Below are positions 16,994 through 25,448 of a stretch of DNA of 64,000 nucleotides, piece by piece. Every line of letters begins with the position of its first letter. Position 1 is the first letter of the stretch. The stretch covers positions 1 to 64,000 of the forward strand of contig CAYZVN010000003.1 in assembly GCA_964482025.1 (NCBI GenBank). Direction: 5' to 3'. The notes below the pieces were generated by a model, which ran no database searches, had not been told where the DNA came from, and was given only the letters and a program-made list of their open reading frames with translations. The stretch is from UBA5868 sp964482025 (GTDB lineage: Bacteria; Pseudomonadota; Gammaproteobacteria; Pseudomonadales; Cellvibrionaceae). The position numbers and the translations under genes are program-made.

Positions 16994-17974
16994 ATGTTGA
17001 CCAGCCCTTCTTCGACCGCCAACTCCGCTAAAAATCTCTTAGTCGTGATGGACCCCATCGCCCATCTCCACTACCAGAAGGACACCACCCTGGCGCTGCT
17101 ATGGGCGGCACAGGACAAAGGCTGGCAGCTGTTTTACGCCGAACAGAAGGATTTGTATCTGCTCCAGGGCAAAGCCGTGGGCCAGCTGCGCCGCCTAGAG
17201 GTCTTCCGCGACCCATCCAAATGGTATGCACTGGAAGACCCCGAGACCGTTGCGCTGGGGCAGATGCAAACCATTTTGATGCGCAAAGATCCGCCCTTTG
17301 ATAGCCAATTTGTCTATACCACCTACATTCTTGAGCAGGCGGAGCGAGAGGGGGCTTTGGTCGTAAATCGTCCACAGAGCCTGCGCGACTGCAATGAGAA
17401 GGTCTTTGCGACCCAATTTCCCCAATGTTGTCCTCCGGTATTGGTCAGCCGCGACGCGGGCCTACTGCGCTCCTTCCATAAGGAGCACGGCGATGTCATC
17501 TTCAAGCCGCTCGATGGCATGGGCGGCAGCGGTATCTTTCGCTGTCGCGCCGATGATCCCAATGTTTCGGTGATTCTCGAGACCCTTACATTGCATGGCG
17601 CGCAATTCATTATGGCCCAAGCGTTCATTCCGGCTATCGATAAAGGAGACAAGCGGATTTTGTTGGTGGATGGTGAAGCGATTCCCTATTGTTTGGCGCG
17701 TATTCCCGCCAGTGGTGAAACCCGTGGTAATCTAGCCGCCGGCGGCCGTGGGGTGGTGCAACCCCTGTCCGACCGCGACCGCTGGATTGTCGCGCAAGTG
17801 GCACCGGCGCTGCGGGAGAAAGGCTTGATGTTCGTAGGCTTAGACGTGATCGGCGACTATCTCACCGAGATCAATGTCACCAGCCCAACCTGCGCCCGCG
17901 AGATCGATCGCGCCTTCGACACCCGTATAGGCGAGCGCCTGATCGAGGCCATCGAACACCAGCTCGCGCGATGA
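16994..17974 (+). CDS. gshB: Glutathione synthetase
   Basis: A 326-residue ATP-grasp enzyme joining gamma-glutamylcysteine and glycine, the second step of glutathione synthesis in the cytoplasm. Signatures: M-D-P-I near the start with K-D-T-T-L-A-L-L, F-K-P-L-D-G-M-G-G-S-G-I-F-R (nucleotide-binding loop around residues 170-183), G-D-K-R-I-L-L-V-D-G, and the C-terminal T-E-I-N-V-T-S-P-T motif. Length is close to the usual 315. As in Pseudomonas it is the first gene of a gshB-tonB3-yqgE-ruvX run next to pilG. Confidence 0.96.
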   Translation: MLTSPSSTANSAKNLLVVMDPIAHLHYQKDTTLALLWAAQDKGWQLFYAEQKDLYLLQGKAVGQLRRLEVFRDPSKWYALEDPETVALGQMQTILMRKDPPFDSQFVYTTYILEQAEREGALVVNRPQSLRDCNEKVFATQFPQCCPPVLVSRDAGLLRSFHKEHGDVIFKPLDGMGGSGIFRCRADDPNVSVILETLTLHGAQFIMAQAFIPAIDKGDKRILLVDGEAIPYCLARIPASGETRGNLAAGGRGVVQPLSDRDRWIVAQVAPALREKGLMFVGLDVIGDYLTEINVTSPTCAREIDRAFDTRIGERLIEAIEHQLAR

Positions 17975-18061
17975 CACCGCCGGACACGCGGATGAACGGA
18001 TCGCTGCGCGTGCTCTAATATGTAAGATCACCCCTAACGATAAGAATAGCCAGTAAGCGAC

Positions 18062-18937
18062 ATGAGTCTCGACAAAACCAGCAGCGGCGAACGTTTAAGC
18101 TTTACAGTGTTTCTCGCTGTTGCCGTGCATGCGGTGCTGATTCTGGGGGTGACATTCACTATTAACCGCACCCCGAAGCCCGCGCCTACCTTAAATATCA
18201 CCCTTGCGACTCACCAGTCCCAGCGCGAACCCGATAAAGCGGACTTCCTGGCGCAATACAACCAGGAAGCCAGCGGTACTATCGCCGACACCAAGGAGCT
18301 GACGACCCAGGAGACCGCCGAAGTCGTAGCGCCGAATATCAACGAGATCACCCCGGTGCCGCAGCAGAAAACCCTGGTGGCGACCATGAGTCAGCAGGAG
18401 TTTCTCACCGCAGCTGATAGTGAATCCAAAATTGACCAGCCGCTGGATGCAGAAGCCGCCGAGACCCAGGAGTTTCGCGACGCACAGCTTGAAGACACGC
18501 CGCTGCTCAATCCCGAGATCGCCAGTTTGCGCGCCAAACTCGATCGCTTACAGCAGGAGTTTGCCCGCAGGCCGCGAATCCGGCGCATGACCTCCGTGGC
18601 GACACGCTCCTCGATTGACGCGGAGTACCTCAACCGCTGGACCCAAAAGGTCGAATTGATGGGCAACCAGAATTTCCCCAAAGCGGCGCTCGAAAATCGT
18701 ATTTTCGGCAGCCTGCGGCTGTCGGTGATCATCAACAGCGACGGCTCGGTCGACAGGGTAGAAATTCTCAAACCTTCGGGTCATCCCCTTCTGGATCAGG
18801 CCGCTCTGCAGATTATTCGTATGGCATCGCCTTTTGATGCCTTTCCGCCGGAGATACGCCAAACGGCCGATCAGTTGGATATTATTCGCACCTGGCGCTT
18901 CGAGCTTACCGGTCTGCGAACCGGCGGAGCCGAATAG
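18062..18937 (+). CDS. tonB3: TonB3-like energy transducer, TonB family
   Basis: A 291-residue inner-membrane protein with one N-terminal membrane anchor (about residues 12-36) and a periplasmic stretch with a short coiled coil near 140-165. It ends in a TonB C-terminal domain (about 200-285: F-G-S-L-R-L-S-V-I-I-N-S-D-G-S-V, then I-I-R-T-W-R-F). In P. aeruginosa tonB3 occupies exactly this position, between gshB and yqgE, and is needed for normal twitching rather than iron uptake. The same role is inferred here from position. It lies 87 bases after gshB and 53 before yqgE. Confidence 0.85.
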   Translation: MSLDKTSSGERLSFTVFLAVAVHAVLILGVTFTINRTPKPAPTLNITLATHQSQREPDKADFLAQYNQEASGTIADTKELTTQETAEVVAPNINEITPVPQQKTLVATMSQQEFLTAADSESKIDQPLDAEAAETQEFRDAQLEDTPLLNPEIASLRAKLDRLQQEFARRPRIRRMTSVATRSSIDAEYLNRWTQKVELMGNQNFPKAALENRIFGSLRLSVIINSDGSVDRVEILKPSGHPLLDQAALQIIRMASPFDAFPPEIRQTADQLDIIRTWRFELTGLRTGGAE

Positions 18938-18990
18938 CCAACCAACAAAAAAACGCTTGTTTTCGCGGGGTTTCGCCCCATACTTGAGTT

Positions 18991-19575
18991 ATGCCTGCGA
19001 CATCTTCTTTCTCGAATACATCCGGTGATAGCCTGCGCAATCATTTTTTGGTTGCCATGCCAGGCTTAAACGACCCTTTGTTCGCCAACTCCATCACCTT
19101 TATTTGCGACCACAGCGCCGAAGGCGCCATGGGCTTGGTGGTCAACCGAGCGATGGAGTTGCACATGAGCGACGTGTTCGAGCAAATGGTCATTCCCTAC
19201 CGGGAAGAGCACGGTCGCACACCGATTCTCGCCGGCGGACCGGTCAATCCGCAGCGTGGCTTTGTGCTGCATCCCACCGGCAGCCTCTGGCAGTCGACCG
19301 TGCAAATCACGCCGGACATTGCGCTCACCTCTTCCCGCGATATTATCGCCGCCATGGCCGAAGGTCTGGGGCCCGAAAATGCGCTCTTCATTCTCGGCTA
19401 TTCCGGGTGGAGTGCGGGGCAGCTAGAGCGAGAAATCAAGGAAAACAGCTGGTTGAATGTACCGGCAGACGCGGACATCCTTTTTCGCACACCATTAGAA
19501 CAACGCTGGCATGCGGCGGCGATGCGCTTGGGGGTGGACTTGAACCTCATGCCCACCCAAGCCGGCCACGCTTAA
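18991..19575 (+). CDS. yqgE: YqgE/AlgH family protein
   Basis: A 194-residue protein of the DUF179 family (called AlgH in Pseudomonas). Typical stretches are N-H-F-L-V-A-M-P-G-L-N-D-P-L-F, E-G-A-M-G-L-V-V-N-R and L-F-I-L-G-Y-S-G-W-S-A-G-Q-L-E-R-E-I. No biochemical role is settled; it is nearly always next to ruvX, as here. Start at 18991 chosen with TTGAG upstream; a later Met at 19057 would remove the conserved N-terminal strand. Confidence 0.9.
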   Translation: MPATSSFSNTSGDSLRNHFLVAMPGLNDPLFANSITFICDHSAEGAMGLVVNRAMELHMSDVFEQMVIPYREEHGRTPILAGGPVNPQRGFVLHPTGSLWQSTVQITPDIALTSSRDIIAAMAEGLGPENALFILGYSGWSAGQLEREIKENSWLNVPADADILFRTPLEQRWHAAAMRLGVDLNLMPTQAGHA

Positions 19576-19605
19576 CTTCAGCCTCTGTCGTCCACAAGGT
19601 CTCAT

Positions 19606-20022
19606 TTGAACTCTCTCACCCTGCTGGCATTTGATTACGGCCTGAAGAACATTGGTGTCGCCTACGGGCAGAGCATCACCGGAACCGCCACCGAACTTCC
19701 ACCGCTGAGCGCCCGCGACGGTGTCCCCAATTGGGAGCACATCGATAAGCTGCTCAAAGAGTGGCAGCCGCAGCTGCTTTTGGTCGGCTTGCCATTGAAC
19801 ATGGATGACAGCGAAAGCGAACTGAGCCGCCGATCGCGTAAGTTCGCTAACCGTCTGCACGGCCGTTTCGGCTTTAGGGTAGAGCTGTTCGACGAGCGGT
19901 TGACCACACGCTTGGCCAAGGAGGAGGCACGAGAGCGTGGACACAAAGGCCATTATGCCTCGGCGCCGGTGGACTCCATCGCCGCCCGCCTGCTGTTAGA
20001 GAGCTGGTTTAACTCCCACTGA
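19606..20022 (+). CDS. ruvX: RuvX/YqgF, Holliday-junction resolvase-like nuclease
   Basis: A 138-residue RNase H-fold protein. The acidic residue in A-F-D-Y-G-L-K-N-I-G-V, the strand L-L-V-G-L-P-L-N-M-D and the motif D-E-R-L-T-T are family hallmarks. Members act in 16S rRNA 5' end processing and/or Holliday junction cleavage. It begins with TTG, with AAGG upstream, 30 bases after yqgE. Its 3' end overlaps the convergent transporter gene by 14 bases. Confidence 0.92.
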   Translation: MNSLTLLAFDYGLKNIGVAYGQSITGTATELPPLSARDGVPNWEHIDKLLKEWQPQLLLVGLPLNMDDSESELSRRSRKFANRLHGRFGFRVELFDERLTTRLAKEEARERGHKGHYASAPVDSIAARLLLESWFNSH

Positions 20023-20599
20023 ATTGGCCCATGCCCACAATCGTAGCAATGGCGAGCAGCAGGAAGAGCACAAATGCCGCTTTGCGGGCGACATTCAGCG
20101 GCATGCGATCCATCAGCCACTTACCCGCGCAAATCACGGGAACATTGGCCAGCAGCATACCCACGGTTGTCCCCATGATAACGACCAGGGATGACCAAAA
20201 ATCCGCACTGTATTTCGCCGCCAGCACCACTGTCGCAACCTGGGTTTTATCGCCGATTTCTGCCAGGAAGAACAGCATCAGGGTTGCAACGAAAGGTCCA
20301 CACCCGGCGAATCGACCCAGCTCCTCCTCTTCTTTATCTGGCACCAGCAACCAAATCGCGATGGCGATAAAGCTGCCGGCGATCAGCCAGGGGATCCACT
20401 GTTGCGGAATCACCGACGCGAGTACAACGCCGAGCCACGCCGACAGCGCATGGTTGACCAGCGTGGCGATAAAGACCCCGAGGATGATTTCGTAACGCCG
20501 ACCACCATAGCGAGCGGCCAAAAACAGAGCGAGAAGTTGGGTTTTGTCGCCAATTTCAGCAATGGCAACAGCGAGTGCAGAACTCAGAAAGGCTTCCAT
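20009..20599 (-). CDS. TMEM165/GDT1 family cation transporter, probably Mn2+ exporter
   Basis: A 196-residue protein with six predicted membrane helices in two inverted halves. Each half carries the family motif E-x-G-D-K-T: A-E-I-G-D-K-T-Q-L near residue 13 and again L-A-E-I-G-D-K-T-Q-V near 120. Bacterial members such as Vibrio MneA export manganese, and the yybP-ykoY riboswitch ahead of this gene supports that substrate here. I chose the ATG at 20599; the frame stays open 13 codons further to a GTG, but that part lies in the riboswitch expression platform. In Pseudomonas the corresponding interval holds pyrR-pyrB-pyrC, so this gene is a local replacement. Confidence 0.88.
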   Translation of the reverse strand: MEAFLSSALAVAIAEIGDKTQLLALFLAARYGGRRYEIILGVFIATLVNHALSAWLGVVLASVIPQQWIPWLIAGSFIAIAIWLLVPDKEEEELGRFAGCGPFVATLMLFFLAEIGDKTQVATVVLAAKYSADFWSSLVVIMGTTVGMLLANVPVICAGKWLMDRMPLNVARKAAFVLFLLLAIATIVGMGQFSGS

Positions 20600-20664
20600 A
20601 ATACAATCCGGGGCGGGAAGAGGCGCATGAGATACCACTGCCGTCCCGCCGGGGCCGCAGAAGT

Positions 20665-20785
20665 ATCTCAGGTCTCATCAATCCCGTTTTAGGCAGGTAC
20701 TCCTGCCATGTCCTTGAGGGACAAGTATGTTGACAAGAGCGCCAAGCACCCGATGGGTGCTTGGCCGATTACTCCCCTGAGAGAG
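20665..20785 (-). ncRNA. yybP-ykoY (Mn2+-sensing) riboswitch
   Basis: Read on the minus strand, the leader begins CTCAGGGGAGTA (from 20781), the diagnostic yybP-ykoY loop. A strong hairpin (GCCAAGCACCC/GGGTGCTTGGC) and a second one (GGCAGG/CCTGCC) follow. It closes with GAGACCTGAG (to 20667), whose CCTGAG pairs with the opening CTCAGG as helix P1. Just downstream, TGAGATAC can instead pair with GTATCTCA, which lies about 30 bases before the gene start; forming this would break P1, so it looks like the switching element. The family binds Mn2+ and turns on export genes; the gene after it is a TMEM165/GDT1 transporter. No T-run follows, so control is probably translational. Confidence 0.88.
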
Positions 20786-20793
20786 TGGCGCGA

Positions 20794-20822
20794 ATTATAG
20801 AGGCGAACAGAGCAATCAACAA
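20794..20822 (-). promoter_or_regulatory. Sigma-70 promoter for the riboswitch/transporter gene
   Basis: On the minus strand a perfect TATAAT (20794-20799) is preceded by TTGTTG with a 17-base spacer. Transcription would start about seven bases downstream, directly before the riboswitch CTCAGGGG block. It lies in the short gap after pilU on the same strand, so the transporter has its own promoter. Confidence 0.65.
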
Positions 20823-20834
20823 CTCGCGCAGCCG

Positions 20835-21974
20835 TTAGAACCGGCGGGAGCGGTTGTCTTCCTCTTGAATACTGAGCTCTTTCGCCGCGTTGTTCAGATA
20901 ATCCGCATCGGTCTCCGATTTCAGCTTGATCATCAAGCGCAGGTCGTTGGGAGAGTCCGCATGGGACAGGGCGTCTTCGTAGGTGATCTCGCCGGCATCG
21001 TAGAGATCGTAGAGCGCCTGATCGAAGGTCTGCATCCCCAGCTCCGTGGACTTCTTCATCAACTCCTTCAGCTCGTGTACTTGGCCTTTGCGGATTAGGT
21101 CAGCCGCCAGTGGGGTATTCAGCAGCACCTCCAAACAGGCGCGGCGCCCGTTGCCGTCGGGGGTTGGAATCAACTGCTGGGCAATGATCGCTTTAAGGTT
21201 GAGGGACAGGTCCATCCACAACTGGGTGTGGCGGTCCGCTGGGAAGAAGTGAATGATGCGGTCCAGCGCTTGGTTGGCGTTGTTGGCGTGCAGAGTACAC
21301 AGGCACAAGTGACCTGTCTCGGCAAAGGCGATGGCGTGATCCATCGTTTCGCGGGAGCGCACCTCACCGATCAGGATAACGTCGGGTGCCTGCCGCAGCG
21401 TGTTTTTCAGGGCGACGTCAAACGACTCAGTATCGATTCCCACTTCCCGCTGAGTGATGACACAGCCCTGGTGCTGGTGGATAAATTCGATGGGATCCTC
21501 GATAGAAATAATGTGTCCCTTGGAGTGGCGATTGCGGTGGCCGATCATCGCCGCCAGGGACGTGGATTTACCGGTTCCCGTCGCCCCCACAAAAATCACC
21601 AAACCGCGTTTGGTCATCGCCAATTCTTTGATGATTTCCGGCAGGCCGAGATCGTCGATCTTGGGGATATTGGTTTCGATGCGACGCAGTACCAAACCGG
21701 CAAGGTTGCGCTGGAAGAAGGCGCTGGCGCGGAAGCGACCGACGCCGCGCACACTGATGGCATAGTTGAGCTCCTTCTTCTCCGCGAACTCGTTGCGCTG
21801 CTTGTCGTTCATGGTGCTGAGCACGGTTTCCCGCGCCTTCTCCGGCGAAAGCGGCGTGGTGGTAACGGGCACTATGCGACCGTGAAGTTTGATCGAAGGC
21901 GGTATACCCGCCGTGATAAATAGGTCGGAAGCGGATTTCTCCACCATTAGGGAGAGAAGACGATCAATATCCAT
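20835..21974 (-). CDS. pilU: PilU, type IV pilus retraction ATPase accessory
   Basis: A 379-residue hexameric ATPase of the PilT/PilU group acting at the cytoplasmic base of the pilus. Motifs: S-A-S-D-L-F-I-T-A-G near residue 15, Walker A G-A-T-G-T-G-K-S-T near 129, Walker B-type I-L-I-G-E-V-R near 200, and the His box T-G-H-L-C-L-C-T-L-H-A near 220. The C-terminal tail beyond residue 345 is longer than in PilT, as expected for PilU (382 in P. aeruginosa). PilU works with PilT to retract against load. It lies 82 bases after pilT. Confidence 0.94.
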   Translation of the reverse strand: MDIDRLLSLMVEKSASDLFITAGIPPSIKLHGRIVPVTTTPLSPEKARETVLSTMNDKQRNEFAEKKELNYAISVRGVGRFRASAFFQRNLAGLVLRRIETNIPKIDDLGLPEIIKELAMTKRGLVIFVGATGTGKSTSLAAMIGHRNRHSKGHIISIEDPIEFIHQHQGCVITQREVGIDTESFDVALKNTLRQAPDVILIGEVRSRETMDHAIAFAETGHLCLCTLHANNANQALDRIIHFFPADRHTQLWMDLSLNLKAIIAQQLIPTPDGNGRRACLEVLLNTPLAADLIRKGQVHELKELMKKSTELGMQTFDQALYDLYDAGEITYEDALSHADSPNDLRLMIKLKSETDADYLNNAAKELSIQEEDNRSRRF

Positions 21975-22056
21975 AGCGGATTCCTCACACGGTCACGGCA
22001 AACCGTTACACATTATTCTCGTGGTTGAATTCCGGCTTCCGTCAGCGAAGCCGGGT

Positions 22057-23091
22057 TTAAAAATTCTCTGGCATTTTGGCCTTCTCACGTGCGACATCCC
22101 GGCCAATAATGCGGCGTTCCACCAGATCGGCGAGGCATTGATCCATCGTCTGCATGCCCACCGCCGCACCTGTCTGAATGGCGGAGTACATTTGGGCAAC
22201 TTTATCTTCGCGAATGAGGTTACGAATCGCCGGCGTACCCCGCATGATTTCGTGAGCGGCAACCCGGCCGCCGCCAGAGCGCTTGAGCAGGGTTTGCGAG
22301 ATCACCGCCTGTAAGGACTCTGACAGCATCGAACGCACCATGGCTTTCTCTGCGGCGGGGAATACGTCCACCACCCGGTCGATGGTCTTTGCCGCCGAGG
22401 TAGTATGCAGCGTACCGAAAACCAAGTGGCCGGTTTCGGCGGCGGTGAGTGCCAGCCGGATAGTTTCCAGGTCGCGCATCTCGCCAACCAGAATAATGTC
22501 CGGGTCTTCCCGCAGGGCGGAGCGCAGGGCCTCGGCAAAGCCGTGGGTGTCGCGGTGGACTTCCCGCTGGTTGACCAAGCACTTTTTGCTTTCGTGGACA
22601 AATTCGATCGGGTCTTCGATGGTGAGAATGTGCTGGTATTTGTTCTCGTTGATGAAATCCACCATCGCCGCCAAGGTAGTGGATTTGCCGGACCCGGTGG
22701 GGCCGGTGACGAGGACCAAGCCGCGCGGTACGGAGGACACATCGCGGAAAACCTGGCCCATCCCCAACTCTTCCATCGTGAGAACCTTTGACGGAATCGT
22801 TCGAAACACCGCGCCTGCGCCGCGATTCTGGTTAAAAGCGTTAACGCGGAAGCGCGCCACGCCCGGCACCTCAAAGGAAAAGTCGGTTTCCAGAAACTCT
22901 TCGTAGTCCTTGCGTTGCTTGTCATTCATGATCTCGTAGATCAGACTGTGCACCTGCTTGTGTTCCATGGGCGGTAGGTTGATGCGCCGCACGTCACCGT
23001 CCACGCGAATCATGGGCGGCAGCCCCGCCGAAAGGTGTAGGTCAGATGCACCTTGTTTCGCTGAGAAGGCAAGAAGCTCAGTAATATCCAT
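22057..23091 (-). CDS. pilT: PilT, type IV pilus retraction ATPase
   Basis: A 344-residue ATPase, exactly the P. aeruginosa length when started at the ATG 23091 (a TTG three codons earlier is less likely). Motifs: G-A-S-D-L-H-L-S-A-G-L-P-P near residue 16, Walker A G-P-T-G-S-G-K-S-T-T near 130, Walker B I-I-L-V-G-E-M-R-D near 200 and the AIRNLIRE helix (A-I-R-N-L-I-R-E) near 288. It powers pilus depolymerisation, hence twitching. It is divergent from yggS across 109 bases. Confidence 0.96.
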   Translation of the reverse strand: MDITELLAFSAKQGASDLHLSAGLPPMIRVDGDVRRINLPPMEHKQVHSLIYEIMNDKQRKDYEEFLETDFSFEVPGVARFRVNAFNQNRGAGAVFRTIPSKVLTMEELGMGQVFRDVSSVPRGLVLVTGPTGSGKSTTLAAMVDFINENKYQHILTIEDPIEFVHESKKCLVNQREVHRDTHGFAEALRSALREDPDIILVGEMRDLETIRLALTAAETGHLVFGTLHTTSAAKTIDRVVDVFPAAEKAMVRSMLSESLQAVISQTLLKRSGGGRVAAHEIMRGTPAIRNLIREDKVAQMYSAIQTGAAVGMQTMDQCLADLVERRIIGRDVAREKAKMPENF

Positions 23092-23200
23092 AATCAACAA
23101 ACCTGCTTATTAGTGTTTAGGGGCGTGGGGATGTCAGCCAAGCACGGGAGAGCCCTATTTAAAACCGATTCAAATACCGCCACAACAGTGGTTTAAGTAT

Positions 23201-23875
23201 ATGCCGAAGATCGCAGACAACCTAACTCAAGTCCGACGCTTGATTCAACAAAGCGCCAGCGAGGCGGGACGAAATCCGAGCGGTATCACACTTCTCGCCG
23301 TAAGCAAGTCGAAAACCGCAGCGGCTATCGAAGAGGCCTATTTGGCCGGCCAGCGCGAGTTTGGCGAAAACTACGCCCAAGAAGCCATGGAAAAGATAGC
23401 CCAGCTCGAGCATTTGGAGGATATTGTCTGGCACTTTATCGGGCCGATTCAGAGCAATAAAAGCCGGGTGATTGCCGAGCACTTTTCCTGGGTTCACACC
23501 CTGGATCGACTGAAGATCGCCGAGCGCCTGCACCAGCACCGCCCCGCCCACCTGCCGCCACTGCAGGTGTGCATCCAGGTCAATATTGATGACGACCATG
23601 CCAAATCCGGCTGCTTGCCCACTGAGGCTGCGGTCCTGGGGGCGGCCATTCGCCGCTTGCCAAACCTGCAACTGCGGGGGCTTATGACGATCCCGAAAGA
23701 GGGTTCGGGGCGCGCGCCGTTCGACCAGCTTGCCGAGTTAGCGCACTCTCTGCACCAAGACGGCTTGACTATGGATACGCTATCGATGGGCATGTCCGCC
23801 GATCTGGCCGATGCGGTAAAGGCGGGCTCAACCTTGGTACGGGTGGGATCGGCGATCTTTGGCAGCCGCACCTAG
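23201..23875 (+). CDS. yggS: YggS, PLP homeostasis protein
   Basis: A 224-residue single-domain TIM-barrel protein that binds pyridoxal 5'-phosphate without known enzyme activity and buffers PLP and amino acid pools. The PLP lysine lies in L-L-A-V-S-K-S-K near residue 35. Other hallmarks are F-G-E-N-Y-A-Q-E, W-H-F-I-G-P-I-Q-S-N-K and L-S-M-G-M-S-A-D. It opens a plus-strand run with proC and yggT, the usual order. Confidence 0.94.
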   Translation: MPKIADNLTQVRRLIQQSASEAGRNPSGITLLAVSKSKTAAAIEEAYLAGQREFGENYAQEAMEKIAQLEHLEDIVWHFIGPIQSNKSRVIAEHFSWVHTLDRLKIAERLHQHRPAHLPPLQVCIQVNIDDDHAKSGCLPTEAAVLGAAIRRLPNLQLRGLMTIPKEGSGRAPFDQLAELAHSLHQDGLTMDTLSMGMSADLADAVKAGSTLVRVGSAIFGSRT

Positions 23876-23950
23876 GCTGCCGCGAGTTTTACGGTCACCG
23901 CTATAATGGCGCCCCCTGAGGGTGCACACGAACATTAAGAAGAGGTCGCT

Positions 23951-24772
23951 TTGAGTACTCCCAACATCACTTTTATCGGCGCTGGCAATATGGCGCGCAG
24001 CATCATCGGCGGCTTGGTTAAGCAGGGCTACCCCAGTGCCAAGCTTCGCGCCAGCGATCCCAACACCGCCGCACTCACCAGCCTGCAACAGGATTTTGGC
24101 ATTGACGTCTGCGCCGACAATGCCGCTGCCTTGGCGGGTGCGGAGGTGGTGCTGCTGGCGGTTAAACCCCAGGTTATGAAAGACGTGTGCAAGGCGCTAC
24201 AACCCCACATGCCTGCGGGCGCTTTGGTTATATCCATCGCCGCCGGCATCAGCTGCACCAGTCTCTCCCGCTGGCTGGGCGCAGACTGCCGCATAGTGCG
24301 CTGCATGCCCAACACTCCAGCGCTGGTACAAATGGGTGCCAGCGGCCTGTTTGCCGCTGCCGGCGTCACCCCCGAGGAGCGGGAGATCGCCGAGAGCATC
24401 CTCGCCGCCGTCGGAACAGTCGCCTGGGTAGAGGATGAGGAACTGCTGCACGCGGTTACCGCAGTTTCCGGGAGTGGACCGGCTTATTTCTTCTTGTTTT
24501 TAGAGGCCATGGAACAAGCGGGTGTACAGCAGGGTCTCGACCCCGCGATCGCACGCCAGCTGGCGGTGCAAACGGCGGCGGGCGCGGCACGTCTGGCGCT
24601 CAACAGCGACGCAACCCTAGCGGAACTGCGGCGCCAGGTGACCTCTCCCGGGGGCACAACGGAAAAAGCCATAGCGTCGTTCGAGCAGCAGCACCTGCGC
24701 CATACCGTGGACATCGCCATGCAGGCCTGCGCCAATCGCTCCCGCGAACTGGCGGAATCACTCGGGGGCTGA
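23951..24772 (+). CDS. proC: Pyrroline-5-carboxylate reductase
   Basis: A 273-residue enzyme for the last step of proline synthesis (NADPH-dependent reduction of pyrroline-5-carboxylate). Rossmann motif I-T-F-I-G-A-G-N-M-A-R at the N terminus. The C-terminal helical dimer domain carries V-S-G-S-G-P-A-Y-F-F near residue 175 and V-T-S-P-G-G-T-T near 230. It begins with TTG behind a good AGAGG site. 75 bases after yggS. Confidence 0.95.
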   Translation: MSTPNITFIGAGNMARSIIGGLVKQGYPSAKLRASDPNTAALTSLQQDFGIDVCADNAAALAGAEVVLLAVKPQVMKDVCKALQPHMPAGALVISIAAGISCTSLSRWLGADCRIVRCMPNTPALVQMGASGLFAAAGVTPEEREIAESILAAVGTVAWVEDEELLHAVTAVSGSGPAYFFLFLEAMEQAGVQQGLDPAIARQLAVQTAAGAARLALNSDATLAELRRQVTSPGGTTEKAIASFEQQHLRHTVDIAMQACANRSRELAESLGG

Positions 24773-24812
24773 TCGCCCGTTTAATAGTTACTGACTTAGC
24801 GGATTGTTCTCT

Positions 24813-25406
24813 ATGCAGACCCTGATTGACATACTCGTCTTTTTGCTCAATGTGTTCGGCTCCCTGTATTTGAGCTTTATTTTGCTGCGCTTCCTGCTGC
24901 AGATGGCACGAGCGGATTTCTACAACCCGGTATCGCAGATGCTGGTGAAGCTCACCAATCCGGTGTTGCTGCCCCTGCGTCGCATTATTCCCGGCTTTTG
25001 GGGTGTTGATCTGGCGTCGCTGGTGCTGGCGATTCTCTTCCACTGGCTGGTTATGCAATTAGCGGTATTAATCGCCGGCGGGCCGCTGGTGCCGCCGCAC
25101 ATGATGATCGTCTGGGCGCTGTTTAGCATTTCGCTGAACATCATCACCTTGTATATCATCGCCGGCTTTGTGTTATTCATCACGAGTTTTCTCGCACCTC
25201 ACAGTCGCCATCCGATCATTATCCTGGTCCACCAGCTGTTGGAGCCCTTGATGGCGCCCATCCGCCGTTTTATTCCACCGGCCGGCGGCTTGGACTTTTC
25301 ACTGTTCTTTGTTGGTATTTTCCTGATGGTATTGCGTATGGCCACGATCGGTATGGGCAACAGCATTCGCGTTCCCTTCGGATCTTTAATCGGTTATCAC
25401 TTTTAA
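24813..25406 (+). CDS. yggT: YggT family membrane protein
   Basis: A 197-residue inner-membrane protein made of two YGGT repeats, each with two helices (residues 5-100 and 100-190). Each repeat contains a P-x-R-R-x-I-P-like turn: L-R-R-I-I-P near 55 and I-R-R-F-I-P near 155. Function is not settled; links to K+ homeostasis, osmotic shock and cell division have been reported for relatives. The ATG at 24813 is preferred to a TTG three codons earlier. It follows proC as in most gammaproteobacteria. Confidence 0.9.
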   Translation: MQTLIDILVFLLNVFGSLYLSFILLRFLLQMARADFYNPVSQMLVKLTNPVLLPLRRIIPGFWGVDLASLVLAILFHWLVMQLAVLIAGGPLVPPHMMIVWALFSISLNIITLYIIAGFVLFITSFLAPHSRHPIIILVHQLLEPLMAPIRRFIPPAGGLDFSLFFVGIFLMVLRMATIGMGNSIRVPFGSLIGYHF

Positions 25407-25448
25407 GTGCCTGAGCATTAACCTCTACAACAAAAGAAATCGTGATTT

